NCBI GenBank assembly: GCA_030770425.1
Contig: JASJFT010000136.1
Location: 1 to 64,000 of the forward strand
From: Darksidea phi
Lineage: Eukaryota; Ascomycota; Dothideomycetes; Pleosporales; Lentitheciaceae
Direction: 5' to 3'
Length of the DNA stretch: 64,000 bases
A model generated the notes under the pieces. The model was not told the DNA's origin. It did not search any database and was given only the letters and a program-made list of their open reading frames with translations. Position numbers and translations under genes: made by a program. This document shows positions 53,875-64,000 of this stretch, piece by piece (within the stretch, counting starts at the first letter, position 1; every line of letters starts with the position of its first letter).

Positions 53875-56800
53875 TTAAGCCCACATAGCCCTAAACTTAG
53901 TGTCAAACTCCTCCTTCAGCGCCTTGAAAGCCTTGAACACATTCAAAAGCCCCGTGCCTTCCTCCCAAGCAGGCTTCTCCTGCAATTCCCTGATTTCTGC
54001 ATCCCTCTTCTCCTTCTGCGCCGCAATCTCCAGTTCAAGGTCCTCCTCGTCCGCATCGTCGTCCCAAGAATCGGCGACCTTCTTCTTCTTTTTGGCCTGC
54101 ATAGGAAGACTGGTGGTTTGGGCACCAGGGCGAATAGGTCCGGAAGCAGTTGAAGCGGTATCATAACCAGAATCTGCGTCGGGGATGAGCTTGTCTTCTT
54201 GAGCCTCTTCGGCTTCCTCACCCTCGCCGCGGACATCGGTGAAGTCGAGGTCGGAGGCTGTGTTGAGGTTCATGAAGTTTGACAAACTGGTGACGATGGT
54301 GGCCAAGACCATGCTAAAGTCGTTCAACACGAACCATACGTCGCCCCTGCGGATGCGATTGGCGGTTGCTAGCGCCTTGACGTCGCCGTGGTTAAAATAA
54401 TCGTAGAGATACGCGTTGAGCGGCAGCTCGTCTTCTTCGGGGTAGACACCAACGTACGGGACGACAGCTTCTTCTAGGAACACTCCAGACCGGGTTGTGG
54501 TGCACAGGTCATGAACTGAGGTAAACTCATCATCGTGTCCTGATAGTGCTACGAAGGGAGAGCGGACCATGGTCGGCGCGCGACGCCGCATATTGGCAGA
54601 TGGAGAGCCAGTCTTACCACCAGTCTTAGTCTGAGTTAGTGGCAAGGTATCGTCCGGCTCGGGGAGGTGCTGTTCAACGAAAGTGCGAACGTAAGCTCTA
54701 TAGATATCCAGAGTGGTTTGGTTGTGCTTGCGTAGGACAGTTGCTGCATTCTCAGGCATTGGTGGTAGGAAGACGATGGAGGGGCTCCGCTTGACGACCT
54801 GTTCGATGAACTCTTGATCGGCTTGCCTGCAATATTTCCGACAGAACAGATGCGACATGGTGAGAATCAGCTCCTGGAGGACAGACTCCTGGTTGGTATC
54901 GAATTTGGCACAGAGCTTATGGAAGTATCCGTCCTTCAACAAAGCATGGAAGGCGAATGATGAGTTTTCGGTGAAGTAAAGATGGCTTACGCAACCTGCA
55001 AGATTGAGAGGCGATCCATGAGAGTCCAGAAGATACTGTCTGCGGAGGTACTCAATTGAGAAACGCAGATGATGTAAAACGGTCATCTTGGACTCCTCGC
55101 CTCCCAGATAGAGCCGTGGCTGGGATAACAACGCGTTGATTGATCGAATGGCGAAAGCTGAACGTTTTGATTCGTCCAGAAGCGCGAACAAGCGCAGCAC
55201 TAGGGTGGTCGTAATGGGGAAGTGACCGTTGATATCCGGCAAGCGAGAGCTGATGAGCCTGTGGATTTTGCTCATCGAAATCCCGTGGAAGACTACATTT
55301 CCGAGCATGTCGAAACCTCGACGACCGGCGCGACCGGCCGCTTGTCGGTAGTTGAGGGCAGTCAAGAATACTGAATCCCCGGAGAAGATGACCGTTTTGC
55401 AAGGCTATGCACATCGTTAGCGTACGATCTCAACGGTTTTCAACTTATGGTCGCCTGAGAAGAAGTGGTCGAGCGCATTTGTTGCTCGGGCTCTATAAAC
55501 GAAGTTGAGCGATTGACATACCATATTGATACCGAGAGCCAACGTTCCTGTGGCAATTACGACTCGAAGATATCCTCGTCGAAACAACATTTCACATACT
55601 TGCCGATACTTGCGGTTAAGACCGGCATGATGGACGCCAATCCCTCTCCGCAAAGCAGCGAGCAGCCATTCCGGGACTTCGCGCCGGATGAGCTCTTTCT
55701 CAAACCTGGCAAGCTCTTCTCTAGACATTTTCCTGCTATCAGCGAAGTGGAACCGGTCAACCGGTGTGTTGGGATCAAACGACGCCCATGGACTAGCTTC
55801 GTTGCCGGCTGCATCTCGCATGAGGTCGTCTTTCGTGAGTCCTTCTTCTCCTTCTGCCCCCTTCTTCTTCGACAGCTTCGGCGGGTGTCGCTTATTAGCC
55901 TTGGTCATCATTTTCTTATACTCCTCCCACTTTGCCAGATCGGCCTTCCACTTAGGGCTTGATTCTTTCCAGCTCGTCTCTGCTGTCACCAGCTGCGCCA
56001 TGAGAGTTTTACATATTCGCTCGCAGAGGCCGCGGTCGTAATTAAAGATAATACCAGGAAGAGCATCTTGCTCATGGAGCTTGGAGAGGAGTGGAAGGAT
56101 GCTCTTCGCATCGGAATCGCGTATTTCTTCCAGCTCCTCTTCATCAACATCTTCTTCTGCCGCACCGGGGGCTTCGCTGTCGGCATGTCGATCGCTTGGC
56201 TTTTTGGACAGATTGCTACTGACGTCTTTGAGTACAGCGGCATAGGGCGAGTTTACATCCGCCATCCATTCATGGAGCACAGCCTTGAGTGACTTCTCCC
56301 AGTTAATTATATGAATCTTTTTGACAACAGTAGGCAGTGTAGCCGCTGGATCCAACCCCTTATCAATAGGGTACTCCTTGGTCTGATGCTTCGACATGCT
56401 TTGCCAGAGTGTGAAACAGTCACGCGCCTCGAGGCTAAGATCGGAAGGAATGCCTCGTGAGCGGTTGACCAGACTCGCCACGGGATGGAGGAACGAGAAT
56501 GCGTCACAGTTATCCAAGCCCAACTGTGCAAAAGCGCGGTTTTCAGGCAAGCCTTGGAACTCTGTAGCGGACCCCGTTTGCGACCGTTCCGGCGTATATA
56601 CAAACTTGCGCAAGTCTGAATACCTGTGCCGATGCTGGACCATGTCGAAATCATTTCCTACTGCCTTCTGCGTGGATGAGAGCCAGGCATTGAACTCGTC
56701 GGGGTTTCCGATCGTGGCAGAAAGAGCAATAATCGGGCAGGGAGCCATGAGAAGTAGCTGCTCCCAGATGAGACCGTCCTCAGCCTGACCAATACAATGG

Positions 56801-59582
56801 ACTTCATCAAAGATGATCCATTTGACACGCCTCGCCCACGTATTGGCATTTGAAGGAGCTAACAGCATAATTTGCAGGATATGCGGCACAGTTACCAGGA
56901 TTTGGCATCCAGTAGGGTTGTTGATCCTGTAGTCTCTCGTGTGGATTCCCCATACGCTGTTACCCGGGTATTTGTATGATTTTGAGAAGCGAGCTTGAAC
57001 TTCGGCTGCGATTTGATTGACTAGCGCCTTTGTCGGAGCAACGTAGACAAGGATATCATCGTCGTTCGACTCTAAAACTTGCTTCATCGCGTAAAATGAA
57101 ATAAAGGTTTTTCCGGCCGATGTTGGAGCGATTACAAGCTGGCTACGCTTTGCGTCAATCCCATCGAGAACCCTGCGCTGCCAGGCATCGGGCTCAAAGG
57201 GCACGCGAGGATCGGGTGCGGAGTCTATACTCCGATCGAAGTATGGCCCGCAATGAAGTAGCTGGAAATTGCTGATTGAGGTGGGTAGGGCCAGTGAGAG
57301 TCCGGAGGCGTCTGCGAGAACGAATTTGAAGACCAGTGGTCGGTCTCCTTCCGGCGTGGGAATCGGAAGCTTTGGCAACGCCAGCTCCTTGTAGGTCTTT
57401 TCCACACAGCCAGCAATCGTCTTGGTTATCGGTTTGCGCAGACTTGAGAAGGTGCTAAGGTTGTCGAAAATGAGGGCGGCAACATGCAGGTTCTTCTCCT
57501 TTTCACCACTACGACAGGCTGATACCCACACTCCTAGCAGGGCGTTGAGAAGATAGAGCCGCACCTCGGCTTCCAAAGTATTCCGCTTCAAGTCTGTATT
57601 CAGCGTAGTCAAGTACTGCTTCGCCTTTTGGAATCGAGCAACTGGAGTCGGCTCTTTTTCCAGGGCATTGCACGTCAACCGCCAACCTTGAACCAGCATC
57701 TCGGAGCTAGCTTCGTCTTTCTTACTCCTATCCGCAGCAATCTTCGCAAGCATGGCCTCCTTTTTCGATGGCGCACCCTTCTTGCTGCTCTTTGGGTTCG
57801 CCTTTGGCTTGGTAGTCTCTTCTTTCTTCTCGATCTTTGACGCACCCGGCGTTATAATCTCTGGCTCAAGCACTTTGCCGACCGCATTCGTAAGACTAGC
57901 TGCGTACGCCGTCATCTCGGCCATAAACCACTGGTTGCGCCGGCGGGCGAAAAACTGTTGCTTCGCACTTTTCGCTATCTGATCTTCTCGTATTTTTGGA
58001 TCCAGCGGCCGTTTGCTGTTGTGCCAATGGGACACTTCGCGGAAGATTTGTGAGGTCGTGGCGTCAATAACGTCACCTGCCTTATCCACTGCCAATTGGA
58101 TGGGCGCAAGATGGGCATCGAACACGTCGTTAGAGAAGGGGAGCACAGTATACGAGTCTGGAGCCGGTTGGGTCGTGTTCGCTTGAGACGCTGCTACTAA
58201 ACGTTTTAGCAGGGTTGATCCAACTTATATAGGCCGACTAGTATTACTCTTGCATGAAATAAACATACCTTGACTGTCGTTGATAGCCACCATTGTATCT
58301 CCTATGCTTCCCGGTCCTACAGACTTCATCGCTTGAGTGAGTGACTGATAAGACTCGTTTTGTCCAAAAGTCTTGTCTTTTATGCACGCGGCAAGCAGGC
58401 GGCCGTCGACAAGGTCTGCAACATCGCAAGCGCACTGAAAAGCGGACATGTTCTCTGCCCATGTTTCAGATGAGAGGATAGCGCAAGCTTCGTCACAGTA
58501 TAGCTCAAGAGACGTGGCGTCCTCTTCATCTAAATCTGCGGCCTCCACCAGGCGCTGAGATAGGTGAAGCTGTGAGATCAATGCGGTATGTCGAAGGAAA
58601 GCATCGGAAAATTCTCTAGTAGCTCTGTTGCCGGCAAGAAGAGCGAACAGAACCAGAATCGTGATGTATTCGCGTTCCGTCAGTTGTTCGCCCTTGAGGT
58701 TTTCGAATATAGAGCGGTCCAAGTATTTAGGACGCGGTTCGGCGACCGGCTCACTGAATTTCTCAACCTGCAATGCACAGTTAGATACGCTCTGACAAAC
58801 GATACGAAGAGGGTAATAGATGGATGTTGGTTTACCGTCAAAGCGATTTCGCTATCACTCCGTCGAGGATTCTCTAAGACAGTAGTGACCACCTTAGTAT
58901 CTTGCCATTTCAAACCATTGATCAGTGCCGAGGAGATGCCCTGTTCCATGAACCAGTATATGAGCTGGCGGAAAGCGATCTTTGTTCGTAGCCCTTCTTC
59001 CTCGCCATCATGGTCCTCATCCTCGAGGGTATTAAGATGCTTGGACAAAATACTCCGTTTGCGTAAGACACCAAGCTCTGCTCCATCGTGTACCATGACG
59101 AAGTAGAGATCTGTTGTCGCCAAGTACTCGGCAAAAGCGTCTGAAGTGACGGAAGTGAAGACATTGATCTCAATCTCCGGGTGAACCAGCTTCAGATTGG
59201 TCCGTAGATGCCGTATGATAGCAGATCTGGCCAGAAGGTACTTCTCTCTCGCTTCGTCGGAAGCGAAATGGGGGATACAGAGCTCGCGGTGTTGGTCCAC
59301 GAAGGCGACGTGGAAGTTACATCGTCGAGCAACCAAGCCGCGGAGAAAATTCTCGACCGCCCAAGTAGCATGAAGCAGTTGGAAGCCAGGGTCAAAGTCA
59401 ATGTGCTCATCGCTAAAGCAATGGAGAAGCAGGCTATCGCCCTCAATGACGAAAAGCTCGTGGCCGCAGTAATCGCCGATTATATCGATACGCCGCGAGA
59501 ATACCCTCGAATACCATTGAAGCACGGGGTCGGACGTAGAGACTGCGTCGTCCAGGTCGTGCTCGCTGCCAACACTCGACAT
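53875..59582 (-). CDS. DDX60-like Ski2-family DExH helicase
   Basis: Four exons, 59582-58836, 58767-58269, 58196-55522 and 55404-53875, give 1816 residues. The N-terminal ~700 residues match the DDX60-type region only in layout (FHVAFVDQHRELCIPHFASD, with a Lys-rich linker near 540). The helicase core has Walker A APTSAGKT (~772-779), PTKALVNQ, DEVH (~879-882), SAT (LSATIGNP ~907), ATGTLALGINMP (~1300) and motif VI QAAGRAGRRGFD (~1328). Insertion of a lysine-rich, acidic block lies between the two RecA domains. The C-terminal end is acidic and Lys-rich (AKKKKKVADSWDDDADEEDL). Animal DDX60 is linked to antiviral RNA sensing; fungal relatives are widespread and poorly studied, so RNA unwinding or surveillance is inferred from the family. 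Splice joins were checked in frame. Confidence 0.9.
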
Positions 59583-60038
59583 GGTGGCGCTGCTTAGATG
59601 GTTGTTTGAAGGTTGAGCTAGCAGGTCGCCATGTACGTGGGTTCGAGATAGATGGTGAGGTTAGTGTAGAGGTCAATCGGGATAGCTACTGAGACTGATT
59701 GAGATCAGCTATGATGACTTGGCTGAGGAAGGCAGGTGGGGTGCACTGGTGGGGGGTGTGTGCAATGGCGGGGTGAAGCTTCGGAATTAGCAGTGCGGGC
59801 TAGACCTGAACGGGGCAGATAACCGAAGTGCTTGCCACATGTGCGGCTGTGCAGAGTGGCGGCAAATACTAGTCCCGTGTGAATACTTCTTGTGGCGATT
59901 TCGGTTTCATAGAGGGGGCGTTTTAATTGTTTTGAAGGAAGGGCGACTTGTTGTTGCCTTGATGTATTTGAAAATGACGTCCCCAGCGCATGAGGAATAT
60001 ACCAACATTGAAAGTGCCGTCAACAGGCTTCAAACTGC
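59583..60038. other. Intergenic spacer
   Basis: Promoter of the helicase gene and 3' flank of the esterase gene (both minus strand). Nothing else recognised. Confidence 0.5.
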
Positions 60039-60965
60039 CTAGTAAGAAGCCCTCGAATAGCACGCTTTCGCTGCTGTGGCATTGCATCGCAAGTCGAAAA
60101 AGTCCATCACCGTATCAGCTTGGTTGGGGATGTTGTGGTCTACTCCCGCCGCTTCATAAGCTTCGAAATTGGTTCCGAACCGGGCTCTTGTCCAGCCCTT
60201 GAGCGGTGTATCCTTTGTCGTCTCAGTCGGCGTTTCGCTCACCCCAAACACGCTCGTCCATTGCTTGATCTCCTCTCTCAGATTTTGCGGATAGAGTACC
60301 GTGTCCGCGGTTCCGTGGAGGACCTGTAGCTTCGGCCTGAATCCTGTGTATCCAGGATACGCCCTCTGCACCATCGCCGCCCATTCAGAACCGTCCCGGA
60401 TGATCTTCCCTGTCGCGCAAGCATCGCTCCATACTCCATATCCATTACCAGCGAAACAGCCGAATGGAACGCCAGCCCACGCGCTACCTGCAGCGAAGAC
60501 GTCCGGGTACGAACCGACCAGGACCTGCGTCATCATCGCACCTGAACTCGTTCCGGTCACGAACACACGGTCTTTATCTCCTCCGTACTTTTCGAGCGTC
60601 CATCGCACCATGCTGACGATGCCGAGGGCATCACCACCGCCATCGTGAGTGAGCGAAGCATTGCTGCTGACGTCCCAGCACTGATCCGCCTTGTTTGGCG
60701 AATCTGGATAGATTGAGATAAAGCCATATTGGTCCCCTAGCGATGCGTATGGGCGGCCCCTGAAGGCGTCTTCTGCAGTACCGTGGCACCAATGTGGGAC
60801 TACGAGAATGGGAGGCTTCGAGAGTAGGCTCTCAGGAACGTATATGTACATCGAGACATTACGAGGATTTGGCCCAAAGTCTTTGACTTGGGTGAGCGGT
60901 GAGGAGAGCTGCTGCGCTACCGTGCAGGTAGCAAGCAACAAGGCGGCGATGAAGGATGCAACCAT
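60039..60965 (-). CDS. Secreted CE1-type esterase (acetyl xylan / feruloyl esterase, PHB-depolymerase family)
   Basis: 308 residues from ATG 60965, beginning with a signal peptide (VASFIAALLLATCTVAQ). The family strand NVSMYIYVPESLLSKPPILV and the oxyanion region HWCHGTAEDAF (~residue 60) lead to the nucleophile elbow GTSSGAMM (~Ser140). A probable acid lies in LHGTADTVLYP (~222) and His in GVDHNIP (~280). Cysteines in CWDV, GCFAGNG, DACATG, LRCN and AKACYS suggest disulfides. Members remove acetyl or feruloyl groups from xylan in plant walls. No cellulose-binding module is attached. The frame opens nine codons further upstream but without an ATG. The gene is intronless. Confidence 0.88.
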   Translation of the reverse strand: MVASFIAALLLATCTVAQQLSSPLTQVKDFGPNPRNVSMYIYVPESLLSKPPILVVPHWCHGTAEDAFRGRPYASLGDQYGFISIYPDSPNKADQCWDVSSNASLTHDGGGDALGIVSMVRWTLEKYGGDKDRVFVTGTSSGAMMTQVLVGSYPDVFAAGSAWAGVPFGCFAGNGYGVWSDACATGKIIRDGSEWAAMVQRAYPGYTGFRPKLQVLHGTADTVLYPQNLREEIKQWTSVFGVSETPTETTKDTPLKGWTRARFGTNFEAYEAAGVDHNIPNQADTVMDFFDLRCNATAAKACYSRASY

Positions 60966-62173
60966 GGCGACTTTACGAAAAGTGAAGTACAACGGAATTG
61001 GGTATTGCTAAAGCAAGGGACTTGCCTGAACTAATACTGCGTGATTCGACCACTCCTTTTGCTCGGCGTTATCAAAAATTCCTCCGGAATAGATTGAGAG
61101 TCAGTCCAGATATTCACTTTTCGGATCCGGGCAATGTCCAGCGTGGATCAGGGCACCGCCCCGGCAACATCGGTCCCAGCCTGCCATCTTGGGCGCGGGG
61201 TGCCAGTACAAATGAGTTCCGGGGATAGATTGGTGTGCTCGCATCTAGCGACGGACCCTGGTCCTCGTCTAAATCGCTCTGAAGATCTGTTCTAACCTTT
61301 TAATGTTCCTAGACAGTTGTTATTGTACTTTCCCTTCATCTAGCATGCCAGACCTAGGACAGTTCTAAGTAGAGGCGGAGGAGGCATTCAAAGCATCCTT
61401 GCTTTCGACCAAGCGACGATATATCGGCGAGCCTTGACTGGCCTTTTCACGCTAGCATATAGCTTCTCTTTATTAATTAATTATAAGCTGCCCCTTTAGA
61501 TGATATTGCTTTCGAATCGTGGCCGGTGAGTATGTCTTCGTCCACATGGTCAAGCGCCAGCTCCAGCTGCAAGATCCGCGAGCAATGCAGGAATCTAGCG
61601 TGAGTAGGTTAAGTAGCGGGTACTATCAGTCGTTTTGACCTCCAAGCTGTAACAAAGAAGGAAGCAGTCGAGATATTAAACCTCAAGAGTGATGGTATAG
61701 GAAACTTGTTTTCGAATCTACGATCGTACTGCACACTACGCAGAAGGATGCCGCAAAGCAGCACGTTAGTTACGCCATTGTCATTCTCGGCAACGGGTCC
61801 TACCATTTCGTGCTCAAATACTTTCCCTAGACTTAATATTACGTTTCTGCAATTCGAGTAAGCCAAAGGGCTCTTCAGGATATAGTGTGGCATTTAGCGG
61901 TCAGCCAGCGACCAGTCCCAATTAGGGAAAGGTACACGGGTACCCGCTGCTGCGCGGGATCTACAATATGCGGTGCGAAACCCAATTTTCGCGGATTGAC
62001 GTCACCGCGAACCTGCCCGCGGCCCAGTCCGGTGTTTTTAACGCGTTTTGTTTGCGCACGTCATCTGGTGGACCTTGTGCTTTCCTGCTCCGCGCGCTAA
62101 CAAAAGGACCGCAGACCCGCGATCTACAATGGCGCGCAGGACCCCAACCCCAAACCGCTGGACGTCAACAAAC
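60966..62173. other. Gene-free region
   Basis: Divergent promoter region between the esterase (minus) and the MFS gene (plus). It includes an AT-rich patch near 61450-61500. An in-frame ATG at 62129 could extend the MFS protein by 15 residues. Nothing else recognised. Confidence 0.45.
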
Positions 62174-63642
62174 ATGAATCCCGAAGACGAGACGCGGCCT
62201 TTGCTTGATACCGAAGCGCAGGCGAGGATTGCGAAGCTTCCCGCGCGTCATGTGATATCGAAGAAGACGCAGCAGACTTCCTTTCCGGTCGATCATGGAC
62301 TTCTACCTTGGCTTCAGGTACTAGGAGGATGGATACTGTTTGCGAACGGCTGGTAAGCGGGTCTTCTAGCGTCAAATGAAAACCTGTTAACTATAAATCT
62401 AGGGGCATGCCTAACTTGTTTGGCGTCTTCCAAACATTCTATGTCACCGAGTTACTGCCCGAGCAGACTGCCTCGTCCATTGCGTGGATCGGATCTATTC
62501 AGCTTTTCCTTACTACGCTCATGTGTCTGTTCGGAGGCATCTTCATCGATCGTGGATACCTTCAGAGCCTGATTGCTGCCGGAACTGTTTTCGAAGTCGT
62601 GGGATTGTTGGCTGCTTCCTTCTCGGCAGAGTACTGGCAGCTTCTTTTGGCCCAAGGAATATGTGTGGGTATTGGGAGTGGACTGCTGGGTCTGCTTCCG
62701 GTGGCCGTCATCGCCATGTATTTCGAGGAAAAGAGAATGCTAGCCACCGGCATTGCGGCTACAGGAGCTAGCTTTGGTACGTGAGCTCATGTTGTTAAGA
62801 GATAGCCTGCTAACATATGTACAGCCGGTGTTGTGGTCCCAGTCACCCTCCGCTACTTGTTTTCAACTATCGGTTTCGCATGGAGCGTTCGCATCCTCGC
62901 CCTTGTCATCCTAGTAACGAATCTAGTTCCCTGGGCTATCATGCGACTTCAATCAGACGGTGCGGACAACGATACGAGGTTCACATTCAACCACTTCAAA
63001 GACCCAGCGTACTCTGCGTTTTGTGTCTCCTTCACGCTGATCATGGCGGCTACTTTCGCGCCTTTTTTCTATATCCAAGAGTATGCGCTTAATCTTGGTG
63101 CTACGGATAGCATGGCATTCGGTCTGCTTGCTATCATGAACGCGGCGAATCTGTTTGGTCGTTTCGTACCCAACGCTCTCGCTGATCGGTAAGTTACCCT
63201 GGTCCTCGTGATTCAAGTATATCTAATATATCATAGCTACGGTGGTATCAACGTCCTCCTCCCTCTATGTGTCGCCTGCATCATTCTCCTCGCCACCCTA
63301 CCCTTGATCCAAACAACCACGACTTTAATTGTCTTTAGCATTCTATACGGCTTTGCTTCTGGTAGTGCTATGATTCTTCCCGCACCCATCATCGCGAACA
63401 TGTCACCAAATGCTGCCGAAATAGGTGTGAGAATGGGTCTTGCATACCTATGCGCAGCTTTTGGTGGACTTGTAGGGAATCCTGTATCGGGCGCAGTAAA
63501 GAATGGAGATGATGTTAGGGCTGTGAAAGAGTTCCGTGGTGTATGGTGGACTGCGGCGCTCATCATGGCGACGGGTGTGGCGGCGCTGTTGGTGACGAGA
63601 AGGTTCAGGGTTGGGTCGCTCTTTGGAATGGGCAAAGTGTGA
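62174..63642 (+). CDS. MFS transporter, monocarboxylate-porter type
   Basis: Four exons, 62174-62352, 62403-62776, 62825-63188 and 63237-63642, give 440 residues; joins W (TG|G), A (G|CC) and R (CG|C) restore the frame each time. The protein starts with a polar tail (MNPEDETRPLLDTEAQ), then twelve predicted spans in two halves. The first loop has GGWILFANGWGMPNLFGVFQ, the fungal MCT signature region (GW..N.FGVFQ.YY). Further spans are GGIFIDRGYLQSLIAAG, GICVGIGSGLLGLLPV and YGFASGSAMILPAPIIANMS. Residues NAANLFGRFVPNALADRYG form the MFS motif between the halves of the C-domain. Fungal MCT-like porters move small acids or amides but many have unknown substrates; no adjacent pathway genes narrow it. 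The start at 62129 is an alternative. Confidence 0.9.
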
Positions 63643-63793
63643 CGGCTTCTCATGAGGAGATCTGTTACTGGCTCATGATTTATGACGAGTACAATCATAG
63701 CTGATAACATCATCATCACCACCAACGGGTAAATCATCCACGAAGTTTTTGCCTAGCATGCGCAGCTTAGCAACATGATCCCCGCATAGCTCG

Positions 63794-64000
63794 ATGAAGT
63801 TTTTTGAGGTTGGCGATGCAACGGCGGTGCTTCTGGCTCGAGGGCTGGTTGCGGCAGGCCAACTGGTTGAAGTGGAGTATGTTGGTGTCGAGACAAAAGC
63901 GCAAACCATGGTAGAACGTAAGCTCAGCTGCTAAAGGTGTTGTTCTCGTAGCAATATTTTCTATAATTCGTCATTTTAAGAAAGCCCCGAGGAAGAGAAT
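63794..64000 (+). CDS. Possible start of a gene cut by the window edge
   Basis: ATG 63794 opens a coding-like frame (MKFFEVGDATAVLLARGLVA, then AGQLVEVEYVGVETKAQTMV). It meets a possible donor (GTAAGC, 63920) and an acceptor (CTCGTAG), after which a frame stays open to the end. Without the intron the frame stops after 46 codons. The opposite strand also has a 78-codon frame here (63673-63909), so neither strand is certain. No family recognised. Confidence 0.25.

Noticed and set aside
1..64000. CRISPR arrays, phage or bacterial-type operons
   Set aside because: The gene structures are eukaryotic (spliced, monocistronic), and no regularly spaced repeats of that kind were seen.

Overview
The window is nuclear DNA of a filamentous ascomycete (Pezizomycotina), most likely a Dothideomycete of the Pleosporales type. 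The signs are short GT-AG introns (about 47-120 nt) with CTAAC/CTGAC-like branch points, fungus-specific proteins (HapX, Opi1, PDR-type ABC transporter, GPI-anchored PEBP-like protein), and AT-rich TA-loaded blocks with broken genes, as expected where repeats have been mutated by RIP. The order assignment is an inference from protein style, not from a search.

Layout. 1-6.2 kb: an AT-rich edge with a dispersed repeat, an unknown 207-aa gene, a four-span membrane glycoprotein gene and a decayed kinesin-light-chain-type TPR gene. 7.1-16 kb: an alpha/beta hydrolase, a broken APH-type kinase gene, the iron regulator hapX with a tandem pair of SreA-type GATA sites before its start, and a frameshifted gene remnant. 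16.5-24.6 kb: two minus-strand paralogs with arginine/serine-rich tails (one also carrying a J-domain), a nitronate monooxygenase, a small secreted or anchored protein and a GPI-anchored PEBP-like protein. 26-33.6 kb: an RNase D-type exonuclease with HRDC domain, the phospholipid-synthesis repressor opi1, and a multi-span membrane protein. 33.6-38.2 kb: a gene-poor island with a second full repeat copy and tandem repeats.

38-48.3 kb: a full-length PDR/ABCG multidrug transporter, a one-span basic membrane protein, then on the minus strand sar1 (COPII GTPase) and taf6 (TFIID). 50.7-63.6 kb: an AIF/AMID-like oxidoreductase with unusual disordered insertions, a small spliced gene, a very large DDX60-like Ski2-family helicase, a secreted CE1-type esterase and a monocarboxylate-type MFS transporter. 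The last bases may hold the start of another gene.

The genes do not form a biosynthetic cluster: housekeeping genes (sar1, taf6, opi1, hapX) are interleaved with accessory transport and hydrolase genes and with relics. The most striking observation is the exon structure of sar1, where restoring the conserved 189-aa protein requires a 2-nt exon and a 12-nt exon, both with well-formed splice sites. Splice coordinates throughout were derived by eye from sequence, reading frame and family conservation.
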